64,000 nt of DNA from Rhizomys pruinosus (lineage: Eukaryota; Chordata; Mammalia; Rodentia; Spalacidae): the NCBI GenBank assembly GCA_009823505.1, contig VZQC01013995.1, positions 1,166,974 to 1,230,973 of the forward strand, given 5' to 3'. The notes below the pieces were generated by a model. That model did not search any database and was not told where the DNA came from. It saw nothing but the letters and a program-made list of their open reading frames with translations. Numbering within the stretch: the first letter of the stretch is position 1; every line of letters begins with the position of its first letter. The position numbers and the translations under genes are program-made. Below are positions 47,685-58,919 of the stretch, piece by piece.

Positions 47685-47868
47685 GAGGGCCTGGAGAGAT
47701 GGCTTAGGTGTTAAGAGTGCTGGCTGCTCTTGTAGAGGACCAGAGTTTGGATCCCAACACTGTATCATGTGGCTCACACCAGCTTCAAGGGCTCCGAGCC
47801 CTCTTCTGACCTCCATAAGCAAAATGCACTCACACAGACACACAATACACATGAAAAATAATTACTTT
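47685..47868 (+). mobile_element. B2/B3-type SINE
   Basis: GCCTGGAGAGATGGCTTAGG head, AGTTTGGATCCCAACAC box B region, ACACATGAAAAATAATT tail. Confidence 0.87.
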
Positions 47869-48130
47869 TCTAAATTTTATTTGTTTATTTATTTATTTAT
47901 TTATTTATTTATTTTATGTGTATGAATGTTCTGTCTGCTTATAGGTTTGTGCACCCATGTCGTGCAATACCGCGGAGGTCAGAAGAGGGCATCGGATTCC
48001 CCTGGAACTGGAGTTCTGGAATTGGAGTTATGGACGGTTTTCAGCCTCCATGTGGGTGCTGGGAATCGAACCCGGGTCCTCTGCAAGAACAGTCAGTGCT
48101 CTTAACCAGTAGGCCATTTCTCCAGTCCAA
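47869..48130 (-). mobile_element. B2-type SINE with internal duplication and (TTTA)n tail
   Basis: (TTTA)n at 47,878-47,914, reverse box B GGGAATCGAACCCGGGTCC, and the doubled CTGGAACTGGAGTT/CTGGAATTGGAGTT block also seen at 15,846 and 22,711. Inverted relative to the adjoining SINE. Confidence 0.93.
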
Positions 48131-49539
48131 AGAAAATATGAACTCAGTCCCTTTTTGGATGCCAGTTGAATATAAGGGAAAGATCACCTGACTTTGAGAA
48201 AGCCCTACTGTTTAGTAGCAGTTTAACCTATAACAGCATCAGCGTCATCTACACATGTGCAGTGTTCTGCATTCTGCACAACAGGCATCTCAGTAAACAC
48301 TTATTGACTTCTTCAACAGAAAAATGGAGCCTTAATTTCCTATCGTGTTCTGTTAGCACATGGCTGCATCTCTGTGGAAGGCAACACACATGGAGAGGCT
48401 CTGTGGACATTGGATAATGTCCTATGATAAATAAATGTGCTGAGATTCCTTGTGTAAACAGGTCATTTGAGTGATGTGTCATTTTTCAGTGGGCTGAGTC
48501 TTTGGGACAGGACTCGAGGCTCCCTCAAGTTACCTTCATTGCCAAGGGGGAAGCATGCTGCAGTCGCCCACAGCACCATATGTCCCTGCATGATGGTGGA
48601 TGGCAAAATCACTCATTTAACTTGTTTTTACATGGGGGGGAAATGCCATTTTTCTTTGTGTCTTTAACAAAATCACAGGTGAAATCATATAATCCCAACA
48701 TTATTATTTAGTTTTCATTTAGGGCCTTTCACATTGGGGAGGATTTAGTTTATAAAGATGGAGTTTGGATTTTTAGCTTTTCATCACCATGTTAGCTTTC
48801 TGATATTATACAAAATTCCAGAGAAAAATAGACCTAAAATAGAGGAAAGGTTGATCTTGTCTCAGAGTTCCTGAGACTTCGGTCTATGGTCACTTGGCTG
48901 CCGTGTTTCTGGGCTTGTGAGGAAGCACTGTAGCAAAGGGTGTAGCAGTCAGGAAAGAGAGACGACTTAGGGGAAAGGGATGTGTCCAGGTCCTAATGTT
49001 CTCTTCCAGGGCACAGCTAAATGCATTACTTCTCCAATGAGTCATCTCTTAAAGGATGTACCACTGGCCAATGACCAATCAAGTCTTAGTAGATAGTCTT
49101 GAGGGCACATTTAAGGTCCAAGACATAGTAATTTCCCTTACCCTGATAAATGTAGCATTCGAGTTTCCACTTGTTTTTTCCAACTGGTGAAATTCTAGAA
49201 AAATAATTAAGTAATAATTTATTGACATTTATGTTCTACTTGGAAACAGAGTATGTGCAGGTTTAGGCATGACAGCCCTTGCTGAAAAGCCCGTAGAACT
49301 GGTAAAAGTCACACAGCCAGCTTGCTTTGTGCTTCCGTTTCTTTCTCATGAATCCCTTTCCCACCCGTCCACATCCCCCTGAGGCAGTCCTATGTCCTTG
49401 AAGTTCAGTTCCGAGAGCAGAGTTGGTGGAAAGCCACTTCAACCTGTCCTTCCTGTGCAACACTCCTTCCTCTCTCCTCTGCCGATAATCCAATGATAGA
49501 TGTTGCTGATCATGTTATTTTGTGACTTCCATTTGCTTG
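48131..49539. other. Intron without recognised features
   Basis: Unique-looking, no gene. Confidence 0.5.
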
Positions 49540-51412
49540 ATTTTTTTTTAATTTTTGTAATTGAAATTTTGTGTACTTCATACATAAAATTATTCAATCA
49601 GTCTTTGTTACCTTTATACCCCCTTCTCCACTGGCCCCTCACACAGCCTCCCACTGGAATTCATACATCCTTTCATTTGTTTTAAGGCCTATTGTGCCAA
49701 ATTAGTGTCCCTGGTCATTCCTCAGTGCAAGTTCATCCACTGAGCTCTAGTCAGCCTATCTAGAGTCCCTCAGTTTGAGAGGGCCAGTTCTTTCTCACCC
49801 AGCAGCAATCAGCTGCCAATATTTCTTCAGCTAAGATTGAGTTCTGCAGCCTGTTTCCCCAGTTCCATGTTGGGTTTTTCTCTGCTTGAGTTTGCATGGG
49901 CCTTGTGTATTCTGACACCATTGCTATAGGTTCATATGAGCAGGGTCCCAGGAGCTTGGAGGATTCTATTTCCATATGGTCATTATCACCTCCCTGGCTC
50001 TTACAATACTTCTACCCCCTCTCCATCCATGGTATTTGATTATGTTTACCATGCCACACATGGTTTTCCTCCTGTTGAGTGGACTTTAAATCCAATTAGT
50101 TACTTGTTGATTGCCTCCAGGATAAAAGTGTCACTGTTGCACGAGTGCCATATGCTGTGCTGGTCATTGATGTGGGTATTTGGTTTTAAAGTGGGCGTTG
50201 GACTATCGATTGCTGTTCTCTCTTAGCAGCTTGTGTAATGCTCCCCAAAGCTATGAAACTAGTCTTCAGGGAGGTCCTTTCCAGGTCAGTTCCGGCTCCA
50301 TTTCTCCAAATCTGGTCTCTGAAATATGTCCTATCTTTAGCGTAGAGTCTTACTTTCAAGTTCTGGGATGCAATCAAGGGCTGTGGCAAGAATCTGTGTA
50401 ATTTGGGAGTCTCTTGGACTACCCTGGACAACAACTCAAAGGAAAGTTTCTCCCATCTGGCACTGTTTCTTGTTATGTAGCCTTTGGCTATGCATACGGA
50501 CTCATGTAGAGCTACTGTATCTGTAAATTATCATTGCATTATTAGACTACTATGATTTACTCAGGCTTTTACACTGGGTAGGGATTATTTGTGTCTCCTC
50601 CCTCCTTCCCTGTCTAGCCTTCCCTCCATGTCATCTTCATTTAAATTGTTGACCTTTTCCCCATTTCTCTCCCCTGATGACACCAGTCTCCCACACTCCC
50701 ACTTCCCTTGAGCTCCTTTTCCCCCTTTATCCCAACATTTCCTTCTAACCCCTCTATCTTCCCTCCCATTTAAATACTCTCATTGTATCCATTTATCCCT
50801 CAGTAACACCTGTCTCCTACTATTCTCCGTCAGGTTGTCTCTTTCCTTTTCCCTTCCTGGTTCCCTTCCATCTTTCTATTTCCTGCAGTTACAGTAGGAT
50901 ATACATATATATATATATATATACTCACATACGAGGATTTGTATGTGAGTATATATCCTAATATATCCCTCACAAATGAGGGAGAACATATGTCCTTTGT
51001 TTTTCTGAGTCTGTTACTTCACTTAGCATAACAGCTTCTAGTTCTATCCATTTACCTGCAAATTTCATCATGCCATCTTTCTTTACTGTTGAGTTGAACT
51101 CTATTGTGTAAATGAAATGTACCACATTGTCATTATCCACTTTTCAGTTGAGGGACACTTAGGTTGCTTCCATCTCTTCTCTGTTCTGAAAAAAGGAGCA
51201 ACAAACATGGATTTGCAGGTATCTTTGCAATAGGATGAATCCTTTGGGTATACGCCAAGGAGTGGTATAATCAGGTCAAATATTAGGTCATTTTTATTTT
51301 TTAAGAGTTCTCCACACTGTTTTCCATAAGAGTTGCGTAAGCTTCCAATCCCACTAGCAGTGAATGAGCCTTCTCCTTTCCCCACAACCTCTCCAGCATT
51401 TGGTATCATTTG

Positions 51413-51478
51413 TCTTCTTCTTCTTCTTCTTCTTCTTCTTCTTCTTCTTCTTCTTCTTCTTCTTCTTTTTCTTCTTCT
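51413..51478 (+). repeat. (TTC)n / (GAA)n triplet tract
   Basis: About 18 uninterrupted TTC triplets then a short interrupted end. On the Slc9a9 sense strand it reads GAA. Confidence 0.97.
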
Positions 51479-51617
51479 TGACAGGGTCTCCCTATAGCCC
51501 CAGCTGGCCTGGAACTCACTGACTCTGTAGCCCAGGCTGGCCTTGAATTCACAGAGATCTACCTGCCTCTGTCTCCTGAGTGCTAAGATGAAAGGCGTGT
51601 GCCACCATGCCTGGCTT
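51479..51617 (-). mobile_element. B1 SINE nested in L1
   Basis: GACAGGGTCTCCCTATAGCC, CCCAGGCTGGCCTTGAATTC, GTGTGCCACCATGCCTGGC; the (TTC)n adjoins its A-tail end. Confidence 0.92.
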
Positions 51618-51716
51618 AAAGATGGTTCTTAGCCATCATGTGGGTGCTGGGAATCAAACCTGGTCCTCTGCAAGAGCGGTTGGTGCTCTTAAATGCTGAG
51701 CCATCTCTCCAGCCCC
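51618..51716 (-). mobile_element. B2-type SINE fragment nested in L1
   Basis: ATGTGGGTGCTGGGAATCAA, GCTGAGCCATCTCTCCAGCC in reverse; only the tRNA-like end is present. Confidence 0.88.
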
Positions 51717-51837
51717 TCATTTGTTTTCTTGATCTTAGCCAGTTTACAAGGGTAAGATGAAATCTTAAAGTGGTTTTAAATGAATTTCCCTAATTACTAA
51801 TGATGTTGAACACTTTTAAAGATATTTCTTCAAAAAA

Positions 51838-51902
51838 ATAGCTGGGTGTGGTGGTGCATGCCTTTAATCATAGCACTCAGGAGGTAGAGGCAGGTGGATC
51901 TC
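51838..51902 (+). mobile_element. B1 SINE, left part, cut by an LTR
   Basis: GCTGGGTGTGGTGGTGCATG to GCAGGTGGATCTC. The B1 resumes only briefly (TGTGAGTTC) after the LTR and its duplicated GATCTC. Confidence 0.88.
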
Positions 51903-52482
51903 TGTGGGAATAAAATTTTGTGTGTGGCTTGAAGCAAAAACTTATAAGACCTGCCCTGGAAGAGCTCTGGTTATCTGATATCTCTGTGGGCATTCAGTTA
52001 CCTCTGTGAGTTATCTGTAGCAGGAAGGTTCGGGATATTACAATGATTCTTGCTTCACCCTGCCCTATCTTTGCAAAGTTCCAGGACCGGATGGCCCCTT
52101 CCCTTGAGGCATTGAGCAAAATGTCGCACCTCTACTTACCCGTTGCACAAGCAGGAACTCTGCAGCCCCCGATTAGAGCTAAGGTGGCTCACCCCTCCCT
52201 CCGACCTGCCCCCCACTTCCTTGCCCAGAGCACAGTAGCCTTCAATATATAGACCTCACTGACAGAAAATAAACGGAGTTACTATCTTCCCGGCTCTCTG
52301 CGTGTGAATCTGCTCATTTCCATGGGTGATCTCCTGCGGTTTTCCCTCCCCCCTTCTTGTGAGAGCAAAGCCTAGAGACTGTCAGCCTGCAGGCAGGAGA
52401 CAATTCCTGGAGCTGAGCCAAGAAGGGAAGAACAGCATGTGGAATGCGATCCGGCGTGACTCAAAGACATTGAACAACGACA
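51903..52482 (+). mobile_element. Solo LTR of an endogenous retrovirus (class II-like)
   Basis: 580 bp starting TGTGGGAATA and ending AACGACA. The 6-bp target duplication GATCTC is perfect (51,897-51,902 and 52,483-52,488). Inside are a TATATA-type box near 52,246 and AATAAA near 52,268, as expected for an LTR. No internal retroviral genes are present, so it is an LTR-LTR recombination remnant. A 6-bp duplication points to an ERVK-type element. Confidence 0.87.
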
Positions 52483-52488
52483 GATCTC

Positions 52489-53394
52489 TGTGAGTTCTCT
52501 CCAGCCCCATGATTGTTCTTTTAAATTTTGCGTCCTGACTTATCTCTAGGGGCTTCTTCTAGAACTCTTCTGTAGGACCAGTAGTGTTTAGTGGGGTCAG
52601 ATTATTGGGGTTTTTCTTTTTTTTACTGACCCTGGACTGAGAAGGGCTTTTTCATATTATCATTTTTTGTTTGTGATTCTGGTATGAAGCTCATTTCTTT
52701 CTTTGATGAATTGAGACAGAAATTGTTTGTATTCTTGATGTGTCTTGGTTTTTTTCTTATTAGGTTCTTTCTTTTGATTTTATATTGGAGGTTCTGGTCC
52801 AGCTACTCAGGAGCTCCCAATGAGGCCTAAGTTAAGCATCAATCAGAGTTGTCAGGCTTCCTTGGAAGCTCTTGGCCCCTACTAGCCAGAAGGCACAGCA
52901 CAATTTTGGAGGCTTGCTAGGCAGAGACTTGATTCAGGTGCTCTCAAGCAGTCTGCAGAGGCTTGGGCCCTTATTAAACACAGAGAGGTCTAGCCCTGTA
53001 GCAGTGGGAAGGGATTCAGAGGATCTCACAGTCAGGGGATAGGCAGGGTGCAATTTCAGAAGCTCACCGCCACAGGGATGCCAGGTTTAGGCACTCTCGA
53101 GCAGGCTGGGAATGACTGCACCAGTGCCAAAGGGCCCATTTGCTTGTGTTAATAGATTGTCAGTGCCTTATGAAAATCACCATGTGTTATTCTACTTGGT
53201 GTCTTCAATACATAGCTTGGGGTCTATGGCAAATAATGATCCATTACCTATTGAAGACACTTAAAGAAGCAACATATGCCAGCAGGATTGAATTGTTGGT
53301 GTTCTGGTCTTGTGTCTTGTAGGCTCTCTGGTCCTCCCATGAGGAATCTTAACGTGTGTTAGTCAATTTCATGTGACCTAGGGTGATACACCTT
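52489..53394. other. Unassigned, partly repeat-like intron
   Basis: T-rich then GC-richer sequence; 52,780-53,130 has L1-5'-UTR-like flavour but I could not assign it. No gene. Confidence 0.35.
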
Positions 53395-53715
53395 TTAAAA
53401 ATAAAGTTTTATTTCAGTTAATAGTTTCTGAAGTTTCTATGGTGCACCCCCCCCCCATTGAATTTAGGTTTATGGTTCAGCAGCAGATCATGGATGGAGC
53501 CTGTGGCAGGGAAAAACTATTCACCTTATGGTCAGGTGGAAAAAGAGAGTGAGAGGTGCACTGGGCCCCACTACCCTCTTCAAGGGCCTGCTTCCCATAG
53601 CCTAACGTGCTCCCACTGGGACTTACCTCCTCTTAAAACTCACTCTAGGGATCAACCCTTTAACAAGCTGTCCTCTTTGGGGGACACCTGAGATTTGAAC
53701 TAGCATCACCCTTCC
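53395..53715 (+). mobile_element. Probable medium-reiterated rodent repeat
   Basis: AAAGTTTTATTTCAGTTAAT, CAGCAGATCATGGATGGAGC and GGGGGACACCTGAGATTTG resemble the 5,640 family, with a C-run at 53,446-53,455. Confidence 0.45.
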
Positions 53716-53955
53716 TCCCTCACTCATCAGCCTGAAGGGTAGATTGGAAATGGTAATACCTCTCAGAAATCTTGGTAGACATCAATAGTTCTAGCTATTG
53801 AGTGTGTGTCCCCCGTAACTGTTCCATTCAATAGGAAGTTTTGTCTCTCCCACTTGATTATAATTCCTATCCTTAGTAGCTGGCAGAAGTTTTAAAGACT
53901 TGCAAATGATTAACTAAACTAAGCCTAAGCCTAACTGATATTTATAAAGATTCAG

Positions 53956-53956
<1 letters not shown>

Positions 53957-53997
<41 letters not shown>
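53957..53997 (+). repeat. (AC)n microsatellite
   Basis: About 19 uninterrupted AC dinucleotides. Confidence 0.97.
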
Positions 53998-53998
<1 letters not shown>

Positions 53999-54002
53999 TT
54001 GA

Positions 54003-54110
54003 GCCCAGGTGTGGTGGCTCATGCCTATAATCCAAGGTCTTGGGAGTAAAAGAGCATGGGTTTGAGGTCAGTTGGGGCTAAATAGCAAAGTCTTGTCTCA
54101 AAACACACAC
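54003..54110 (+). mobile_element. Old B1-like (7SL-derived) SINE
   Basis: CCCAGGTGTGGTGGCTCATG, CCTATAATCCAAGGTC, GTCTTGTCTCAAAACAC. Confidence 0.72.
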
Positions 54111-54112
54111 AT

Positions 54113-54327
54113 GGGTGTGGAGAGATGATTCAGCAGTTAAGAACACTGGCTGCTTTTGCATAAGGTACAGGTTCAAATCCCACCAACCACATAGTGGCTA
54201 ACCATCCATAACTCCAGTTCCAGGAACCTGACAGTGTTTTCTGACCTATGCCTCTGTGGGCACTGCATGACATGGGTGCACTTAACATACATGCTGGCAA
54301 TGCACTCATAGGCATAAAATAAATAAA
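54113..54327 (+). mobile_element. B2/B3-type SINE
   Basis: GTGTGGAGAGATGATTCAGC head, GGTTCAAATCCCACC box B, AATAAATAAACAAAA tail. Confidence 0.87.
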
Positions 54328-54330
54328 CAA

Positions 54331-54472
54331 AAGGCTGTGGTGGTGTATGTCTTTAATCTCAGCACTCAGGAGGCAGAGACAGGCAGATTTCTGTGAGTTC
54401 AAGGCCAGCCTGGTCTACAGAGCAAGTTCCAAGGCCAGCTGGGGCTGCAGGGAGACCCTGTCTCAAAAAGTA
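54331..54472 (+). mobile_element. B1 SINE
   Basis: GGCTGTGGTGGTGTATGTC, AAGGCCAGCCTGGTCTACAG, GGAGACCCTGTCTCAAAAAG. Confidence 0.94.
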
Positions 54473-54475
54473 TTC

Positions 54476-55060
54476 AACATTATTAATAATTAAGGAAATG
54501 CAAATTAAAACCACCTTAAGATTTCATCTTACTCTGGGTAAGACTACCTATGATCCAGAAAACAAAGGATACCAAATGCTGGAGAGATTGTGGGGAAAGT
54601 TTCCACTGATGGCAGGAATGCAAACTTGTGCAACCCCTATGGAAAGCAGTGTGGAGAACTCTTAAGAAACTGACCCAGTCATACCACTCCTGGGTAAATA
54701 CCCTCAAGACTCATCCTATCGCAGAGATACATACACGTCTCTGTTTATTACAGTTCTCTTCACAATAGCAAAGAGCTGAAAGCAACACAAGTGTCCCTCA
54801 AACAAGTAGATAAAGAAAATGCGGTACATCTACACAATGGAATTCTATGCAGTGGTAAAGAAACATGACATGATGCATTTTGCAGGTAAATGGATGGAAC
54901 TAGAAGCCATTATGCTAAGTGAAGTAACATAGTCTTAGAAAAACAAATGATATATGGTGTCCCTCATTTGTGGATGCTAGTGCCAATTCTCTCTTTAGAA
55001 AGCGAACTGAATAATTCCTGTTTATTTCTTTGTTTGTTAGTAAATATAATACCTGATGTT
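54476..55060 (+). mobile_element. L1 3' part (ORF2 end)
   Basis: ACCAAATGCTGGAGAGATTG, GAATGCAAACTTGTGCAACC, AAGAAAATGCGGTACATC, GTAAATGGATGGAACTAGAA. It has many stops and is complementary to the L1 at 51,060-51,410 (and beyond to 51,835) in inverted orientation. Confidence 0.88.
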
Positions 55061-55194
55061 ACTCAACAACTTGATATGTAATGTAGAAAAGTAAAGTAAC
55101 ATTGTTTCTTTAAAAAAATATGCTTCATAAAAGAAATGCAAAAAAAAAATACACAGGCACATACACAGATAATATTTTCATATTAAAACAAGAA

Positions 55195-55315
55195 AACCAA
55201 TATATAAATATATAACTATATGTATATAAATATAATTGTCATAGATATAGATATATATAGTACATGAGATATATGACATATGTGTTTATATGTATAGGTA
55301 GATAGATAGGCAGAC
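55195..55315 (+). repeat. AT-rich TATA/GATA tract
   Basis: Irregular TATATAAATATATA and ATAGATATAGATATA blocks. Confidence 0.85.
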
Positions 55316-55721
55316 TATTTCCAGGAACTGTGTGGGAAATAATTCAAAGTTTCCATATAGCTATAGATTTGACAAATAATTTGCAAAAGCAGAACTGATT
55401 TCTGCCTCGACCCAGGCCTTTCTCTTCTCCTTTTATCCTGGCACTCAAAATCATGACTAGCATTGTGAGGCTGGGGCTGCTTGAGGAGGTCGGAGCTGGC
55501 TGCCAAAGCCTCAGGCTTGCTGGGTGAGGAAAGAACAAATGAACAGATGTAGAGCTTTATTTTTTTATTCAACCCAGCATAGAGAGGTGTCAGGAAACAA
55601 GGCCGTCCTGGCAGTGTAAACCACCTCCAAATCTCTCCTCAGCCTGTGGGCTTCCTGACATGCCCTGCACAACTGCAAAGAGGTGGCAGTGCTTCTCCCC
55701 CACCTTCTGTTGCTTCCACCT

Positions 55722-55838
55722 TTCTCTCCCAGTCACCCCATCTCTCCCAGTCACCCCATCTCTCCCAGTCACCCCATCTCTCCCAGTCACCCCATCTCTC
55801 CCAGTCACCCCATCTCTCCCAGTCACCCCATCTCTCCA
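55722..55838 (+). repeat. 18-bp minisatellite, six units
   Basis: CCCAGTCACC recurs at 55,728, 55,746, 55,764, 55,782, 55,800 and 55,818 with near-perfect 18-bp units. The period is a multiple of three, which keeps frames open in several registers, but no gene is implied. Confidence 0.96.
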
Positions 55839-56697
55839 TGCTGGCTCCTCACTCCTCCCCACAGGGGTCTCAAGGAACTCTCTTAGCCTTTAACAGAGAA
55901 TGGACAAAAGACTGAAAAGAGGTTTCACAATGAGGTCCATTTCCAGGTCAAGTTTAGGAAAGTAAAGCAATGGTAATTGTAATGTGGTTTCGTGGGCACA
56001 GGAAGGACCAGTTTAAGGTTTCACAGCGACAGCCTTAGTTATTTTATGTAAGCCTTATCCTAGTTAAAATAATGAGGTCCAGATCTCCAGGTATGACTTT
56101 TCTACCCTGTGTATAATCTTTATAGCGAGTTCTTAAGGACACTTTCATATATGTCCTGCAATCCCAGGTCTTCACAGTATGTAATAGAGGCACACGCAAA
56201 GAAGCCACGTCAGAGAGGAAATGCTCCTAGGAACTTCTATCTCTCCATCATCTTTTCCTACTATGGTCAAAATACTTTCTAGCCATTTTCTGTTAGAATG
56301 TGATGGTACCCACAGGCTCAGGAGCAGGCACAAGTCTGGGCCCTGGGGGAGCTGAGCAGAGCACAGTGGGGAGCTGTCCCTGGTGCTGAGCACGGGGAGT
56401 TCCCCTACTCCAAGGAGAGGAGAGGCATTCTGCAGGGGCCAGGTGGGCGGGGTGGGGGGAGCAGGAGGACACGACTCCCCCAGGGCTCCTTCCACTGACA
56501 GACTCCCTCACATAGCATCCAGGGCTTCATATCCTTGGCAGCGGCTGCAGACACAGTGAGACTCAGAGACAGGGGTGAACAGTGGCTGTCTCCACAGTGG
56601 TGGGGAAAAAGGAGGGAAAAGAGGGAGCCAAGGAGGGAAACGGGGAGCACCTTCTGAGATAAGCTTCAATACTGAGGAACAGTTCAGGTGAACTGTC
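55839..56697. other. Intron without recognised features
   Basis: GC-richer part at 56,290-56,680 with overlapping reverse frames but no recognisable domain. Confidence 0.45.
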
Positions 56698-56757
56698 GTT
56701 TTGTTTTGTTTTGTTCTGTTTTGTTTTGTTTTTTTGGTTTGTTTGTTTTGTTTTGTT
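56698..56757 (+). repeat. (GTTTT)n simple repeat
   Basis: Imperfect GTTTT pentamers with GTTCT and GTTTG variants. Confidence 0.93.
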
Positions 56758-56972
56758 GGAGGTACCGGAGACCCGGTCCAGAGCCCCACACTGCCAGGCA
56801 ATTGCCAAGTACAAACACTGAGCTTCCTCCTCAGCTCAGTAGTATTATTTTTTTAACTGAAGGCTTGCATTTGCATTTCACCAATATTACTGACTAGTCA
56901 GTGTCTAAAACAAAGGCACTATTTTAAAAGACATTCTTTTTAAGACAAAACAATTTTTTTGAAGTGAACAAA

Positions 56973-57070
56973 GTGGAAAGGTGTTGTGGCACAGACCTAT
57001 AACTAGCACTCTGAAGTCAGAGGCAGGAAGATCTCAAATTAAACTACATAGACTTTGTCTCTAAAAACCA
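56973..57070 (+). mobile_element. Old B1-like SINE
   Basis: AGGTGTTGTGGCACAGACCT, CAGAGGCAGGAAGATCTC, TTTGTCTCTAAAAACC. Confidence 0.62.
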
Positions 57071-57074
57071 AGAG

Positions 57075-57202
57075 CTGGGGCTGGAGCGATGGATCCACTG
57101 TTAATAGCATTTACTGATCTTTCAGAGGACCAGAGTTCAGTTCTCAGCACACACGTGGGGCAGCTCACCACTGTCTGTAGCTTTAGCTCCAGGGGATCAA
57201 GT

Positions 57203-57236
<34 letters not shown>

Positions 57237-57245
57237 ACAAAAAAA
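57075..57245 (+). mobile_element. B2/B3-type SINE with (AC)n
   Basis: GGGGCTGGAGCGATGGATCC head, AGAGTTCAGTTCTCAGCAC box B region. An (AC)n of about 16 units (57,203-57,234) lies at its 3' end. Confidence 0.8.
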
Positions 57246-57261
57246 AAAGAAATAACAAAAT

Positions 57262-57332
57262 CAAGGGATGATTGTTATTCAGTGGTAGACCATTTGCCTA
57301 GAATTTTCAGGGTTCTGAAAGGAGTTTAATCT
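57262..57332 (+). mobile_element. Possible ID-like SINE fragment
   Basis: TTATTCAGTGGTAGACCATT then TGCCTAGAATTTTCAGGG resembles an ID head; diverged. Confidence 0.45.
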
Positions 57333-58919
57333 CCTTGAAAGTAAGAAGAGGGCAGTTCTGTCATGACGTTAAAAGAATTTGATGGATGCAGAGGGGAGGA
57401 TGTTAAACTGTAATTTTGTCTGAATCCAGCAATGCATCTGGCACATAAACTGAGTTACCATCATCACTGCAAACAGATGGGCCCCCAGGGATGAACCGCC
57501 TCACCCAAGGCCAGGCCTCTGGGAGTCACAAATACTGCAGAGTTCAGACAACTGCAGGCTTCCCTCCCAAACCACCTAGCCCAAATCCCCTGGCCTTAGA
57601 AGCTGGAAAAGTTCTCTCTTCGTTGTTTCTCATCTTGTGTCTGCTGACAGTTTTCTTCTCACATTCCAATTTCTTTCCAAATTTCCTTTTCACTTTTAAC
57701 CAGTTCTATCATTAGCAGCCACTAATTGGGCTCAGTGCTACTCTTTCCAAGTCCAATTTCTGTTTATTTACCCATTCTCTATTCCTAAGGCTCAATTATT
57801 TCTGATAATTGCTGTTTTAATATTCACTAAGTGTGCATAGGGCTCAGGATACCCACAATTTGGTTGTCCCTTAACTATCCATTTCATTTAAAATGAGTTC
57901 CCATGTAATCTTTACCCCTTCCCACCCTCTCTAGTCATTTCAGTGTCACCTATCCTTACCTTTCCATGTAACTTGCAAGTTCTAATTTCCCCCCTCAGTC
58001 TCCTGACTACAGTGTGATGTCTACTCACCACATCCCTCCTCTCTCCTCAGCCCAAAAGGCTGATTTAGTTTTGGCACCCCACAGATAAATAAACCCACCA
58101 ACACATAAATCTGCTATGAGGTTTAGCATTTGCCTTCCTTAGGTGATAAAAATAATATGTCTCCCTGGGTATGTGATTGATGGAACAAAGATTACTTTTA
58201 GAAATCAACAAACCAATAAATGAGAAAAAAGTGAAAAAATAACTATTGTTGAAAAGCAAGATCAGTGTAAAACTTTGCTCAGACCTCTGGTCGCATGGAG
58301 TTGGACTGTGAACTCTAATTCCAGGTGTCCCTGGGTGGGGGGTCCTGGGGGTGGCAAGCCAGATTGCCTCAAGTCTCTATCCTTCTAAGCCAGGGTCATG
58401 CTGGATGGATCCTCTAAACCTGGTACACAGGTCCACAGGTACTTGAGACAAGTGATGGTTTTCAAATTTTTCACGTTAATTCAAAGGATAGCACATTTTC
58501 GGCAAGACAGTTGACTGAGTGGTTTGCTCACCCTATTGAACATGTGTATTTTTTCAGTAGCATTTGCAGTACTGTTAGAGGGCTGGTAGTACAGTTCGTC
58601 TGATTTACAGGGGGCCCATTCTTTCTTTGAGCATGCGAGATTTCTAAACTATGTGCCTTAGATACATAAAGAACTTGAAAGAGTGGTCAGTGGTCCCAGT
58701 GCCCAATTCTACCTCCTCACTGAAGCATCCCCGAAGAGTGGTTCAGGCCATCTGCCTAGGCATGTGCTAAGAATCCCAAGCCCCAGCCCACACTGCAGCC
58801 TGTGATACACATTTTAACAAGAGCCTTTCTTGAGAAATTTAACTTGTTGAGCACTGACTATCAAAGGAAAATCAAACAGCCCTGAAGTTCGATGGACAAC
58901 ACTTAGAAAATGCCCAGTT
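57333..58919. other. Intron without recognised features
   Basis: Unique-looking, no gene. Confidence 0.5.

Larger units (their letters stand above)
49540..51837 (-). mobile_element. L1 3' part (ORF2 end and 3' UTR), interrupted
   Basis: In reverse: CCAAATGCTGGAGAGGTTG, AATGACAATGTGGTACAT and AAATTTGCAGGTAAATGG, the standard end of L1 ORF2, followed by a 3' UTR down to an A-rich end near 49,540-49,550. A (TTC)n, B1 and B2 are inserted at 51,413-51,716, with TCATTTGT on both sides. No intact ORF. Confidence 0.85.

Noticed and set aside
51903..52482. Full provirus around the LTR
   Set aside because: Only one LTR is present, directly bordered by both copies of the target duplication, with no gag, pol or env sequence.
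56172..56814. Overlapping reverse frames in a GC-richer stretch, possible exon
   Set aside because: Proline/serine-rich low-complexity frames in three registers with no clear splice-flanked block; includes the (GTTTT)n repeat.
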